A stretch of DNA of 64,000 nt from Cupriavidus neocaledonicus (GCF_000372525.1 NZ_AQUR01000095.1:1-64000); one strand, 5' to 3'; shown: positions 7,613 through 16,398, counted from the stretch's first letter. Notes: a model not told the origin generated them from the letters alone. Numbers and translations are program-made.

Positions 7613-8407
7613 ATGCAATATATCCACGTCGTCAACGGTGATGTAGCAGGCACGACCCTGCGCCAGGCGCTGGCCCAGGCTGCGCGGCCGGACCCTGTCG
7701 TGGTGCTGCGCGACGATCTCGCCGTCGGTCCGCTGGCGGACATCGACAGCACCGGGATGATCCGCTCCGGCTTCTGGCAGCGCGTCGCCCCGCACACCGA
7801 CATCGACTTCGCCGCCGAGATGCGCCAGGCGCTGGACCAGCTGCTGGCGCTGCGCCAGGACGACATGGAAGTCGCGATCTGGCACGGCCAGAGCGCGGCC
7901 GACCAGCTGATGCTGCGCCGCGTGGTGTTCCACCTTTACCAGGCGCCGCAGCGGATCAATGAGGTCGCGATGGACCTGCGCGAACTGGAAACGCCCGCGC
8001 AAGGCAACCTGGCGGCGATCGGCATGTACTCGCCGGCGCGGCTGGCGCGGCGCTTCTCCACCATCGCCCCGGTCTCGGTGCTGCGGCTGGGGCGGCTGGG
8101 TTACGAATGGCAGCAGAACGTCAAGGAAAACGCCGACGTGCGGCTGTGGAAGGGCAACACGCTGGTGCCGGCGGCCTACCGCACCATCGACGACATCATC
8201 ATGGAGCGCGCCCCGGCAGAATGGACCCCCGCGGCGCAGGTGGTGGGCAGCGTGATGGGCGCGATCGAGGGCCTGCTGGCCAGCGACTGGTTCGTGTTCT
8301 GGCGCTGCCGCGAACTGATCGCCATGGGGCAGCTGGTGCTGCGCGGCAACGCCGACTCGCTCGATACCTGTGAGCTGCGCCGCCATGCCGGCGGCGGGGG
8401 CGAATAA
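7613..8407 (+). CDS. DUF1835/DUF3658 domain protein
   Basis: A 264-residue protein. The N-terminal DUF1835 domain begins IHVVNGDVAG and has the RDDLAVGPL motif near residues 36-44. A DUF3658-type region follows, with the typical DDIIMERAP stretch near residue 190. The function is unknown; the fold suggests binding of a small phosphorylated or nucleotide ligand, but no catalytic residues can be named. It lies between paaE (195 nt gap) and the TetR gene (10 nt gap), so it is probably cotranscribed with the regulator. Its promoter is not clear by eye. Confidence 0.8.
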   Translation: MQYIHVVNGDVAGTTLRQALAQAARPDPVVVLRDDLAVGPLADIDSTGMIRSGFWQRVAPHTDIDFAAEMRQALDQLLALRQDDMEVAIWHGQSAADQLMLRRVVFHLYQAPQRINEVAMDLRELETPAQGNLAAIGMYSPARLARRFSTIAPVSVLRLGRLGYEWQQNVKENADVRLWKGNTLVPAAYRTIDDIIMERAPAEWTPAAQVVGSVMGAIEGLLASDWFVFWRCRELIAMGQLVLRGNADSLDTCELRRHAGGGGE

Positions 8408-8417
8408 ACAACAATAT

Positions 8418-9035
8418 ATGGCCCGTACCAAGGCACCCGATTTCGAGGCGCAGCGCGAGCAGATCCTGGACCTGGCCGCCGCCGCCTTTGCCAACAGCAG
8501 CTACCCCAGCACCTCGATGGCCGACCTGGCCGCCGCCTGCGGCACCTCCAAGGCGCGGTTGTATCACTACTACGAGAGCAAGGAAGCGATCCTGTTCGAC
8601 CTGCTGGACCGCTACACGCGCCGGCTGATGCTGCTCGTCACTGAAGTCGAAGCCGACGCCGAGCGCCATGCGCGCACCGACAAGGACGCCTTCGGCAACC
8701 TGATCCGCGCCTTCCTGGCCGAGTACGAGACCTCGCAGACGCGCCATATCGCGCTGATCAACGACGTCAAGTTCCTGGCCGAGACCCAGCGCGACCTGAT
8801 CCTTGGCCGCGAGCGCGACGTGGTCGCGGCGTTCTCGCGCCTGCTGCGCCGCGCCTACCCCGAGCGCGTCACGCGCGAAAACCAGACCGCGCTGACCATG
8901 ACTATCTTCGGCATGATCAACTGGACCTTCACCTGGCTCAAGCCGGGCGGCCGGCTGTCGTATGCCGACTTTGCCGAGATGGTGGTCGACCTGCTCGAAG
9001 GCGGCCTGCCCGGCCGCGCTGCCGCCGGGCGCTGA
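8418..9035 (+). CDS. paaR: TetR/AcrR regulator, probable PaaR
   Basis: A 205-residue TetR-family repressor. Its N-terminal helix-turn-helix has the usual layout: ILDLAAAAFANSSY, then MADLAAACGTSKARLYHYYESKEAI. The C-terminal ligand-binding part resembles the regulators that sit with paa genes in Betaproteobacteria. The start at 8418 immediately follows the DUF1835 stop and matches the family N-terminus. By context it should repress paaABCDE through the CCGACCGGTCGG palindrome and respond to phenylacetyl-CoA. The ligand and target are inferred. Confidence 0.85.
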   Translation: MARTKAPDFEAQREQILDLAAAAFANSSYPSTSMADLAAACGTSKARLYHYYESKEAILFDLLDRYTRRLMLLVTEVEADAERHARTDKDAFGNLIRAFLAEYETSQTRHIALINDVKFLAETQRDLILGRERDVVAAFSRLLRRAYPERVTRENQTALTMTIFGMINWTFTWLKPGGRLSYADFAEMVVDLLEGGLPGRAAAGR

Positions 9036-9075
9036 GCCGCCCGGCCCGGGCCGGGCCACACACACGCCCGCGCGC

Positions 9076-10890
9076 CTACATCCATTCTGCCTCTTCGCGC
9101 TGGCGCCGCTGCTCGCGGTCCTGGCGGAACATCTCTTCCAGCTCGTCGCGCGCCTGGCGCGCCAGCGAGACCAGCTTCTTCTGGTCGGTGTAGTGCGGGT
9201 AGAAGCGGTCGATCGCCTCGATGTTGTGGCGGCGGAAGCGCAGCGCCACGTTGCGCGCCTCGCCCGGGTCGAAGCCGAGCCCTTCCAGCACGCGCCGGCC
9301 CAGCATCAGCGAGCCCTCGAACATCTCGCGCTCGAACAACTGCACGCCGCGATCCTTGAGCTGGTAGACATGCGAGACATGGCGCGCGCGGGCGTAGATC
9401 TGCAGCGCGGGGAAGCGCTCGCGCACCCGGTCGATCAGCGCCAGGCTGTCGTCCATGCTGTCGATGGCCACCACCAGGATACGCGCGTCGGCAATGCCGG
9501 CGGCTTCGAGCAGGTCCAGCCGGGTGGCGTCGCCATAGAAGACCTTGAAGCCGTACTGGCGCAGGAATTCGATCTGGTCGGGATCGTGGTCCAGCACCGT
9601 CACGCCCACGCCCTGGGTGTACAGCAGGCGGCCGATGATCTGTCCGAAGCGCCCAAAGCCGGCGATCAGCACCGGATTGTGCTGCGGCGTGATGACTTCG
9701 TCCGGCCGCGCCTTGCCGGCGCCGATGCGGGGCGCCACCAGGCGGTCATAGGCCAGCAGCAGCAACGGCGTGGCCACCATCGACAGCGCCACCACCAGCA
9801 CCAGCAAGGCCTCGGTCTGGCGCGGCAGCAGCCCGGCGCCGCCGGCGACGCCGAACACCACGAAGGCGAATTCGCCGCCCTGCGAGATCAGCAGCGCGAA
9901 CAGCAGGCGCTGGCCGCGGGCAATCGCAAAATACCGCGCCAGCAGCGCCAGCACCGCGGTCTTGGCCACCACGAAGGCCGCTACCAGGCCGAGCACCAGC
10001 CAGGGCGAGCGCGCCAGCACGGCAAAGTCGATCGACATCCCGACCGCCATGAAGAACAGACCCAGCAGCAGGCCCTTGAACGGCTCCAGGTCGGCCTCGA
10101 GGGCGTGGCGGTATTCCGAATCGGCCAGCAGCACGCCGGCCAGGAAGGTGCCCAGCGCCATCGACAGGCCCACCGCGTCCATCATCAGCGCGATGCCCAC
10201 CACCAGCAGCAGCGCAAAGGCGGTAAACATCTCGCGCATGTCGGTGCGGGCGATGAAGCGCAGCGCCGGCCGCACCAGGTAGCGGCCGCCGGCCACCACC
10301 GCGCCGATGACCGCCACCGCCTTGCCCGCCGCCAGCCAGCCCGCCGCGCCGGTGCCGGCCCCTTCGGCGCCTTGCATGGCCAGCAGCGGCAGCAGCGCGA
10401 TCATCGGGATCGCGGCGATGTCCTGGAACAGCAGGATGCCGAAGCTGGCGGCGCCCGCCGGCGTGCCGAACAGGTTGCGCTCGGTCAGCGTCGCCAGCGC
10501 GATCGCGGTGGACGACAGCGCCAGCCCGAGCCCCGCCACCAGCGCCACCTGCCAGGGCGCGCCGGCCAGCGCCGCGGCCGCGCCGATCCCCAGCGCGCAG
10601 GCGGCAAGCTGCGCGCCGCCGTAGCCGAAGATGCTACGCCGCAGCGCCCACAGCTTGCGCGGCTCCAGTTCCAGGCCGATCACGAACATCATCAGCACCA
10701 CGCCGAACTCGGAAAAGTGCAGGATCGATTCGACATCGGTCACCAGGCGCAGCGCAAACGGCCCGATCGCCGCGCCGGCCAGCAGGTAGCCCAGCACCGC
10801 GCCGAGCCCGCCGCGCCGCGCCAGCGGCACCGCCACCACCGCCGCGACCAGGAACACCAGCAGCGCAATCAGGAAATCATGCTGGTTCAT
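9076..10890 (-). CDS. Monovalent cation:proton antiporter-2 (KefB/KefC type)
   Basis: A 604-residue CPA2 antiporter. The first ~390 residues are a Na+/H+-exchanger-like membrane domain with about twelve helices. From about residue 408 a TrkA-N (RCK) domain carries the nucleotide-binding motif GFGRFGQIIGRLL followed by an acidic VLDHDPDQIE strand end. This is the KefB/KefC layout of glutathione-gated potassium efflux systems, though the exact ion and gating ligand cannot be read from the sequence. Its ATG overlaps the stop of the upstream flavodoxin-fold gene (ATGA), which indicates translational coupling. Confidence 0.9.
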   Translation of the reverse strand: MNQHDFLIALLVFLVAAVVAVPLARRGGLGAVLGYLLAGAAIGPFALRLVTDVESILHFSEFGVVLMMFVIGLELEPRKLWALRRSIFGYGGAQLAACALGIGAAAALAGAPWQVALVAGLGLALSSTAIALATLTERNLFGTPAGAASFGILLFQDIAAIPMIALLPLLAMQGAEGAGTGAAGWLAAGKAVAVIGAVVAGGRYLVRPALRFIARTDMREMFTAFALLLVVGIALMMDAVGLSMALGTFLAGVLLADSEYRHALEADLEPFKGLLLGLFFMAVGMSIDFAVLARSPWLVLGLVAAFVVAKTAVLALLARYFAIARGQRLLFALLISQGGEFAFVVFGVAGGAGLLPRQTEALLVLVVALSMVATPLLLLAYDRLVAPRIGAGKARPDEVITPQHNPVLIAGFGRFGQIIGRLLYTQGVGVTVLDHDPDQIEFLRQYGFKVFYGDATRLDLLEAAGIADARILVVAIDSMDDSLALIDRVRERFPALQIYARARHVSHVYQLKDRGVQLFEREMFEGSLMLGRRVLEGLGFDPGEARNVALRFRRHNIEAIDRFYPHYTDQKKLVSLARQARDELEEMFRQDREQRRQREEAEWM

Positions 10891-11441
10891 GCCCGCACCT
10901 CCGCCGGCACCGGGTGGGTGCCGAGCCGCCCGCAGACATGGGCGATATGGTCGGCCAGCGCCTGCGCGTCGGCCTTGTTGGCGTCATGCAGCACCACCGG
11001 CGGCAGCCACGTCATGCCGCACAGCAAGGCCGTCTGTTCCAGCGGCAGCAGGAATTCGGCGAGCGGGTGGCCATGGGTGCCGTCCGGCCCGTACGCGTCG
11101 GCCGAGCCGCCGGTGCTGACCACCGCCAGCAGCGACTTGCCGCGCAGCGCGGTGCCGCCCGGGCCATAGGCCCAACCCGGCTCGAGCACTTCATCCAGCC
11201 ACAGCTTGAGCAAGGCGGGCACGCTGTACCAGCGCACCGGGAACTGCAGCACGATGGTGTCCGACACCGACAGTACCCGCTGCTCGGCCACGACATCGAT
11301 GTCGTAGTCGACATAGCTGCGGTAGAGGTCGCGTACCTGGACCTGCGGCAGCGCGCCCAGCGCGTCGGCCAGCGGCCGGTTCACGCGCGAGCGGCTGGGG
11401 GTCGGGTGCGCGTAGATCACAACAATGGGGGGCTCGGTCAT
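10887..11441 (-). CDS. NAD(P)H oxidoreductase, KefF-like flavodoxin-fold protein
   Basis: A 184-residue flavodoxin-fold protein of the NQO1/KefF/MdaB family. It starts with IVVIYAHPTPSRSRVNR, the phosphate-binding loop for FMN/FAD, and has the FPVRWYSVPALLKLW dimer/flavin segment near residue 67. In E. coli, KefF binds KefC, activates it and has quinone reductase activity. Here the gene overlaps the antiporter gene by four bases, so the same ancillary role is likely. It is transcribed away from the GNAT gene across a 328-bp intergenic region. Confidence 0.9.
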   Translation of the reverse strand: MTEPPIVVIYAHPTPSRSRVNRPLADALGALPQVQVRDLYRSYVDYDIDVVAEQRVLSVSDTIVLQFPVRWYSVPALLKLWLDEVLEPGWAYGPGGTALRGKSLLAVVSTGGSADAYGPDGTHGHPLAEFLLPLEQTALLCGMTWLPPVVLHDANKADAQALADHIAHVCGRLGTHPVPAEVRA

Positions 11442-11769
11442 CGAAAAGCGTTGGCTGGCTGGTCATCGGAAAATCCGGCGGAGTGCCGGTGAATTGATGC
11501 GTTGCACCAAATCCACACTTGAGGGTGCGCAACAATTCATCACATTTTTTTAAGATATTGTTTTTAAAGGAAATTATTTTCCGGACTGGCCGGCTTGGTT
11601 TCTGTTGCGGCGCGGGAAGCTTACGTCAAACTGACAATTCCACTACAATACTTTTCGCGCTGTATCAAGTTGGTGTTTCCCCGAGTCTCGCACGGATGCC
11701 AGGAAAAGTGCCTGGAAAAACACCGCCGCAGTGCCTATTTTTTTATCTGACACACCGGAAGGAATCATC
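11442..11769. other. Divergent intergenic region
   Basis: About 330 bp between the KefF-like gene (minus) and the GNAT gene (plus). The central part (11530-11580) is AT-rich. A TACAAT at 11644-11649 is a plausible -10 for the GNAT gene, but its -35 at the right distance (TTACGT, 11621-11626) is poor. I see no convincing operator, small RNA or repeat. Confidence 0.5.
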
Positions 11770-12468
11770 GTGAACCCGCTCGAACTGAGCAAGGCCGTCG
11801 GCGCACTGACCGACGAAGATCTGCGCAAGGCAGCCGAAGCCGCCCAAGCCGCCCACCGCGCCACCGTACTGGTGCGCGAGCTGTCGGCCCACCACCGCTC
11901 TCGCCTGCTGAAGCATTTCCTCGCCCTGGGCGAGGAGGATCGCCTGCTCCGTTTCGGCCAGTCGGTGGGCGACCACGTGATCGAAGCCTATGTCGACAGC
12001 ATCGACTTCGACCATGACAGCGTGTTCGGCGTCTACGACGACAAGCTCGAGCTGATCGGCGTGGGCCACTTCGCCAACCTGCGCGACAACGCCCAGGGTC
12101 GCGTGGCGGAGTTCGGCGTGTCGGTGTCGGGCAGCGCCCGCGGCCGCGGCATCGGCAGCGCGCTGTTCGAGCGGGCCGCCATCCATGGCCGCAATACCAA
12201 CGTCCGCACGCTCTACATGCACTGCCTGTCGCGCAACGCCGCGATGATGCATATCGCCAAGAAGGCCGGCATGAAGGTCCAGTATGCCTACGGCGAGGCC
12301 GATGCCTACCTGGAACTGCCGCCGGCGGACACCGCCAGCCGCCTCAGCGAGGCGCTGGACGAGCAACTCGCCGACCTGGACTACGCGGTGCGCCGCAACC
12401 TGCGCGACGCACGCCGCTTCGGCCTGCGCTTCTGGCGCACCATGGTGCCGCAGAAGCATACCGCCTGA
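11770..12468 (+). CDS. GNAT family N-acetyltransferase
   Basis: A 232-residue protein. The GNAT core spans about residues 40-185, with the acetyl-CoA-binding motif A in VSVSGSARGRGIGSALFERA (R-G-R-G-I-G). The C-terminal ~45 residues are a helical extension. The substrate is unknown. The GTG at 11770 is chosen because a good AAGGAA Shine-Dalgarno lies about 7 nt upstream; an ATG at 11731 has no ribosome site and would add 13 residues. A bidirectional terminator follows. Confidence 0.85.
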   Translation: MNPLELSKAVGALTDEDLRKAAEAAQAAHRATVLVRELSAHHRSRLLKHFLALGEEDRLLRFGQSVGDHVIEAYVDSIDFDHDSVFGVYDDKLELIGVGHFANLRDNAQGRVAEFGVSVSGSARGRGIGSALFERAAIHGRNTNVRTLYMHCLSRNAAMMHIAKKAGMKVQYAYGEADAYLELPPADTASRLSEALDEQLADLDYAVRRNLRDARRFGLRFWRTMVPQKHTA

Positions 12469-12501
12469 GCGGCCGGAACCCCGGTCCGCGCGGCATCGAC
12501 A

Positions 12502-12532
12502 AAAACGGCGCATCGCAACGATGCGCCGTTTT
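12502..12532. terminator. Bidirectional rho-independent terminator
   Basis: A perfect 14-bp inverted repeat, AAAACGGCGCATCG and its complement around a CAA loop, gives a GC stem flanked by A and T runs. It lies between the convergent GNAT and Lrp genes and can end transcription on both strands. Confidence 0.9.
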
Positions 12533-12555
12533 GCTTTGGGCCCGGGCCGCGCCGC

Positions 12556-13050
12556 TCAGGCCGCGCCGCCCACCGGCAGCGCCGTGGTGTCCTTGATGCT
12601 TTCCAGCGCGAAGCTCGAGCGCACGTCGATCACCGACGGATGCGCCAGCAACTGTTCCTGCATGAAGCGCGCAAAGTGTTCCATGTCCTCGACATAGACC
12701 TTGAGCAGCAGGTCCATCTCGCCGGTCATGGCATGGCATGCCGCCACCTCCGGCCACACGGCGATGGAGGCGCGGAACAGGTCCAGCGGGGCCTTGCCCT
12801 TGGGCGCGCCGCCATGCTTTTCCAGCCGCACATTGATATAGGCCAGCAGGCCGAGCCCGATCTTGTTGGGCTCCAGCAGCGCCGCGTACTGCCGGATCAC
12901 GCCGATCTCTTCCAGCCGCCGGATGCGGCGCAGGCAGGGGCTGGGCGACAGGTTCACGCGCTCGGCCACCTCCAGGTTGGTCAACCGGCCGTTGGTCTGC
13001 AGCACTTCCAGGATCTTCCGGTCGATCTTGTCCAACTCCACCTTGCTCAC
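12556..13050 (-). CDS. Lrp/AsnC family transcriptional regulator
   Basis: A 164-residue regulator of the leucine-responsive family. The N-terminal winged helix-turn-helix (LDKIDRKILEVLQTNGRLTNLEVAERV, then SPSPCLRRIRRLEE) is complete. The C-terminal RAM effector-binding domain follows (MTGEMDLLLKVYVEDMEHF). Effector and targets cannot be inferred from the neighbours, since no amino-acid gene is adjacent. The GTG at 13050 is chosen because GGAG lies 10 nt upstream and the family begins at this point; an ATG at 13083 would add 11 residues rich in Asn and Ile. Confidence 0.88.
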   Translation of the reverse strand: MSKVELDKIDRKILEVLQTNGRLTNLEVAERVNLSPSPCLRRIRRLEEIGVIRQYAALLEPNKIGLGLLAYINVRLEKHGGAPKGKAPLDLFRASIAVWPEVAACHAMTGEMDLLLKVYVEDMEHFARFMQEQLLAHPSVIDVRSSFALESIKDTTALPVGGAA

Positions 13051-13379
13051 GATATTGTTGCTCCGCAATATGTTTATTGGCAATTTTTTTGCGCAAATTT
13101 AGCAAGCCGTGCACAAGTACGCAATTTTTTGTGAAATTACATCCGGTCTGCGCCCGATTTTGTGGGGTGGGCGGCCTTATCGGTCACTCGCGCGTCAGCC
13201 GTCAGGGCCGGGCAAATCCCAGTCTGGTGGCGCTGCCGGGTGTCACGGACGCGCTGACCGGAGCACGGGCGAGGTGGTGCGCAGCTTCCGGCAAACAGGG
13301 AAGCGGCATTCTACGGGCGTTTGCGCCCGCGCCAGCGCTTTCCTGCCACGGAACGATCCGCGTTGACCGCTGAACGGAC
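13051..13379. other. Intergenic region upstream of the Lrp-family gene
   Basis: About 330 bp. The first 90 bp (13060-13140) are AT-rich, with runs of T and repeated TTTTTTG/TTTTTTGTG patches that suit a promoter on the minus strand and Lrp-type autoregulation. The remainder is GC-rich. I find no convincing ORF, RNA or repeat in it. Confidence 0.4.
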
Positions 13380-13414
13380 AAAAAAAAGCGCGCGGCCGTC
13401 AGGCTCACGCGCTT
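13380..13414 (-). terminator. Rho-independent terminator after the EF-hand gene
   Basis: On the minus strand AAGCGCG...CGCGCTT (arms 13386-13392 and 13408-13414) is followed by a run of T (A at 13380-13387 on the plus strand). It lies about 50 nt past the stop of the EF-hand gene. Confidence 0.75.
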
Positions 13415-13462
13415 GGTGGGTTCGTCTGGCAGCGACGCTCAGGCGGCGCCGCCGCGGGCCGC

Positions 13463-14086
13463 TCAGCCGCCGCTGGTCGATGGCGCCGCCGGGTTGGCGG
13501 GCGCCGGCTGGCTGTCCGGGGCGGCCTGGCCGCGCGGGCCATGCTCGCCACGATGGGGACGATCGCGGTGCATCTTCTCCATGCCCGCGCGGATTTCATC
13601 GCGGGTCAGCTTGCCGTCGCGGTTGGCGTCGAGCTGGTCGAAGCGCTTGGCCAGGTGCGGCAGGCCGGCGTTGGCCTCGGCCTTGGTCAGCGCACCGTCG
13701 CCGTTCTTGTCGGCGGCCTTGAACTTCTCGTCGAAGGCGGCCTGCATGCGCGCGTGGTGCTCGGCCATGGCAGCCTTGCGCTGCGCGTCCATCTCGGCCT
13801 TGTCGATCTTGCCGTCGCGGTTGGTGTCGAGCTTGTTGAACCACGCATCGGCCTCGGCCTTGGAAATCGCACCATCGCCGTCGGTATCGATGGCCTTCAT
13901 CCACATGCCGCCACCGTGGTGGCGATGGTGGTGGCCCATGCCGGCCTTGCCGGCCGGTGCCGCGCCCGGTGCTGCGCCCGGTGCTGCGGGGGCGCTGGCC
14001 TGGGCAAAGGCGCCGCCGGCGACCAGCAGGGCGGCCGACGCGGCCAGGAACTGTTTCAGGATCTGCGGCTGGTGATTGCGTTGCAT
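13463..14086 (-). CDS. Secreted EF-hand calcium-binding protein
   Basis: A 207-residue protein with an N-terminal signal peptide (about residues 1-29, cleavage after AFAQ-A). A Pro/Ala-Gly and His-rich linker with HHHRHH follows, then four EF-hand loops. The loops begin at D67 (DTDGDGAISKAE), D87 (DTNRDGKIDKAE), D126 (DKNGDGALTKAE) and D153 (DANRDGKLTRDE), all with intact ligand positions. It should bind calcium in the periplasm or outside the cell. An AAGGAG site precedes the ATG. It is next to gspC on the same strand, which may hint at a link to type II secretion, but no function is established. Confidence 0.88.
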   Translation of the reverse strand: MQRNHQPQILKQFLAASAALLVAGGAFAQASAPAAPGAAPGAAPAGKAGMGHHHRHHGGGMWMKAIDTDGDGAISKAEADAWFNKLDTNRDGKIDKAEMDAQRKAAMAEHHARMQAAFDEKFKAADKNGDGALTKAEANAGLPHLAKRFDQLDANRDGKLTRDEIRAGMEKMHRDRPHRGEHGPRGQAAPDSQPAPANPAAPSTSGG

Positions 14087-14240
14087 GTCGTGCTCCTTTT
14101 CATCACGTTGGCATGTACGGATTAGAACGCAGACGATGCAGCCGAGTTGGCGCTTTTAATACGATGTTACCCGGCTCACAGAAAACCAGGGGCGGCGTAA
14201 GGGAACGCAAGCAAGCGCGAATAATCGATCCGTCGGCAGC

Positions 14241-14999
14241 CTAGGGCTGCCCTTTCGGCGCCATCTGGCCTTCCTCCGCCGCCTCGGGCGCCATTCCCGG
14301 TTGATACTGGCGCGGATCGACGGGCTGGGGCTGAGACTGGGGCTGGGCCGGCTGCACCGATGGTGCCGGCTGAACCGGCTGTGGCTGCGGCTGGAGTTGT
14401 GGCTGGGCCTGGGCTTGCGGCTGCGGCTGGCCGCGCGGGGGCTGGGCCGGTGCAGGCTGGGCAGCGGCCGGGGCCGGCATGGGCGTTGCCATGGGTGCCG
14501 CCGCGCCGGCGGGCGGCGTCGGCAGCGGGCTGGCGGCACGCGGCGCACCGCGCGTGGCGGCTGCCTGCAGCGGCAGGGCGATTTCCTGGCGCACGCCATT
14601 GCGCTCGATCACCACGCCGCGCTGGCGCACTTCCACCAGCCGGATCTGCGGCGCCAGGTCGGCGCCCATGCGCACCGCCTTGGCCGGGCCGCCATCGATG
14701 GAAACGATCGCCGCGCTGGCGCCACCGCCGAGCTCGGCCACCACGCCGAGCAGCTGCACGTTGCTCGGTCCGGCCTGCGCCGAGCCACCGAACAGCGTCG
14801 CGATCGCGCCGGTCTCGACCGCCTCGGTCTGCGCCACGCGCGCGCTCTTGGGCACCGGAATGGTCCGCATCGCACTGAACGTCAGCACCCAGTAGGTGGC
14901 CAGCGCGCACAGCGCGATGAACAGCGCCACGCTGGCAAGGCGCGGCAGCCACAGCGCGGAGGCATCGAAGCGGAACGAAGGCCGGAGGGACAATTGCAT
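14241..14999 (-). CDS. gspC: Type II secretion system protein GspC
   Basis: A 252-residue inner-membrane protein of the type II secretion system. One transmembrane helix (about residues 20-43) is followed by the homology-region domain (IATLFGG, VQLLGVVAELGGGASAAIVSIDG, QEIALP). After residue ~145 the sequence is a low-complexity Pro/Ala/Gln tail with no PDZ or coiled coil. The ATG at 14999 precedes the conserved MQLSLRPSF start; upstream frame is Arg-rich and not family-like. It is separated from the rest of the gsp genes by hmp and nsrR and faces away from them. Confidence 0.85.
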   Translation of the reverse strand: MQLSLRPSFRFDASALWLPRLASVALFIALCALATYWVLTFSAMRTIPVPKSARVAQTEAVETGAIATLFGGSAQAGPSNVQLLGVVAELGGGASAAIVSIDGGPAKAVRMGADLAPQIRLVEVRQRGVVIERNGVRQEIALPLQAAATRGAPRAASPLPTPPAGAAAPMATPMPAPAAAQPAPAQPPRGQPQPQAQAQPQLQPQPQPVQPAPSVQPAQPQSQPQPVDPRQYQPGMAPEAAEEGQMAPKGQP

Positions 15000-15125
15000 G
15001 GATCGGGAACCTGGATACCCGCCGCGGCGGGGCATGGCGCGAGGGCGCGGACGCGCCAAGCGTACCAGAGCCCCATGACGCTGTCTGCCGCGCCGGCGAT
15101 GCTGCCGCCGGCCCGGCCGGGACAC

Positions 15126-16346
15126 TTAGAGCAGGTCGTCCAGCAGGTCGGGACCGAATACTTCGCGCTCGATATGTGCCACCGGCACCCCCGTGCTGAG
15201 CAGCGCGTGACGCTGCGCCTGCATGAAGCCAAGCGGCCCGCACAGGTAGAAGCGGCCGTCGACGAAGCGTTGCAGGTCAGGCTGGCGCAGCATGTCGGCC
15301 AGCGGCATGGTGCCGGCGTGGTCGTAATCGCGGCCTGCGGCGTCGCCGGCTTGCGGGAATTCGTAGCTGATATGCGTGACCAGTCCCGGCATGCGCTCGC
15401 GCGCCCATTGCAGGTCGGCGCGATGGGCATGGTGGTGGCCATCGCGGGCGGCGTGGGCGAACAGCACCGCCCGCTGCGAGCCTTGCGCGGCAAGCGTGCG
15501 CAGCACCGACAGCATCGGCGTGATGCCGATCCCGCCCGACAGCAGCACCAGCGGACGGTGGCTTTCCAGCGCCGGCGTGAACTCGCCGAACGGTGCGCTC
15601 ACCCTGAGGCCGGTACCCTCGTGGGCGTTGGCGTGCAGCCAGTTGGAGACGGCGCCGGCCGGCGTGGCTTGGTCGCCGTCCTCGCGCTTGACCGAGATGC
15701 GCCAGGTCGGCAGACCGGCCTCGGCCGACAGCGAATACTGGCGCAACTGGCGCGTGCCGTCGTCCAGGCGCGCCTCGACGCTGATGTACTGGCCCGGGCG
15801 GAAATCGCGCAGCGGCTGGCCGTCGGCCGCGGCCAGCGTCAGCGCCACCACCTGGCTGCCGTGCGCTTCGCGGCGCACCACGCGCACCGGCGTCAGCTCG
15901 CCGGCGGCCACGCCGGTGCGCTGGTACAGGCGCGCCTCGGCGGCGATCAGCTCGCCCGCCAGCAGCCAGTAGGCCTCGTCCCAGGCCGCCAGCAGCGGCG
16001 GCGTGGCGGCTTCGCCCAGCACCGCGGAGATCGCGCCGAGCAGGTGGCGGCCGACGATCGGGTAATGCGCCGGCGTGATGCCCACGGCCGCGTGCTTGTG
16101 CACGATGCGCTCGACCACCGGCCCCAGCGCCGCCGCATTGTCGATGTTGGCGGCGTAGGCGAACACCGCCGACGCCAGCGACTGCTGCTGGCTGCCGTTG
16201 GCCTGGTTGCCCATGTTGAACAGCTGGGTCAGCTCGGGCCGGTCGGCGAACATCTCGCGGTAGAAATGCGTGGTGATGGCCAGGCCGTGCTCGCGCAGCA
16301 CGGGCACGCTTGCATCGATATAGGGGCGGGAAGCGGCGGACAGCAT
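15126..16346 (-). CDS. hmp: Flavohemoglobin, nitric oxide dioxygenase
   Basis: A 406-residue flavohemoprotein that converts NO and O2 to nitrate using NAD(P)H and FAD. It has an N-terminal globin domain (residues 1-~140, MLSAASRPYIDASVPVL start), an FAD domain with RQYSLS, and an NAD domain with GGIGITPMLSVL and CGPLGFM. The length and all three modules are normal. It lies downstream of nsrR on the same strand, and an NsrR-like half-site pair lies just before its start, so induction by nitric oxide is expected. It sits between gspC and gspG. Confidence 0.96.
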   Translation of the reverse strand: MLSAASRPYIDASVPVLREHGLAITTHFYREMFADRPELTQLFNMGNQANGSQQQSLASAVFAYAANIDNAAALGPVVERIVHKHAAVGITPAHYPIVGRHLLGAISAVLGEAATPPLLAAWDEAYWLLAGELIAAEARLYQRTGVAAGELTPVRVVRREAHGSQVVALTLAAADGQPLRDFRPGQYISVEARLDDGTRQLRQYSLSAEAGLPTWRISVKREDGDQATPAGAVSNWLHANAHEGTGLRVSAPFGEFTPALESHRPLVLLSGGIGITPMLSVLRTLAAQGSQRAVLFAHAARDGHHHAHRADLQWARERMPGLVTHISYEFPQAGDAAGRDYDHAGTMPLADMLRQPDLQRFVDGRFYLCGPLGFMQAQRHALLSTGVPVAHIEREVFGPDLLDDLL

Positions 16347-16365
16347 CAGGAATCACTCCGTTTTA

Positions 16366-16388
16366 TTCATGCAGACAAGATGCATGTT
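16366..16388 (-). promoter_or_regulatory. Possible NsrR site upstream of hmp
   Basis: The 23-bp stretch carries inverted TTCATGCA and TGCATGTT arms around AGACAAGA, with an AAGATGCAT half-site (16377-16385) like that of the nsrR site. Symmetry is weaker than at 16911. It lies 20 nt before the hmp start codon on the minus strand. Confidence 0.5.
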
Positions 16389-16398
16389 TTTGGACAAC

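Noticed and set aside
6281..8494. A 737-codon minus-strand frame opposite paaE and the DUF1835 gene
   Set aside because: It has no family resemblance and covers well-recognised plus-strand genes; long antisense frames are common at this GC content.
8962..11169. A 735-codon plus-strand frame opposite the antiporter
   Set aside because: Its His/Arg/Gln-rich composition is that of an antisense shadow, whereas the minus strand encodes a clear KefB/C protein.
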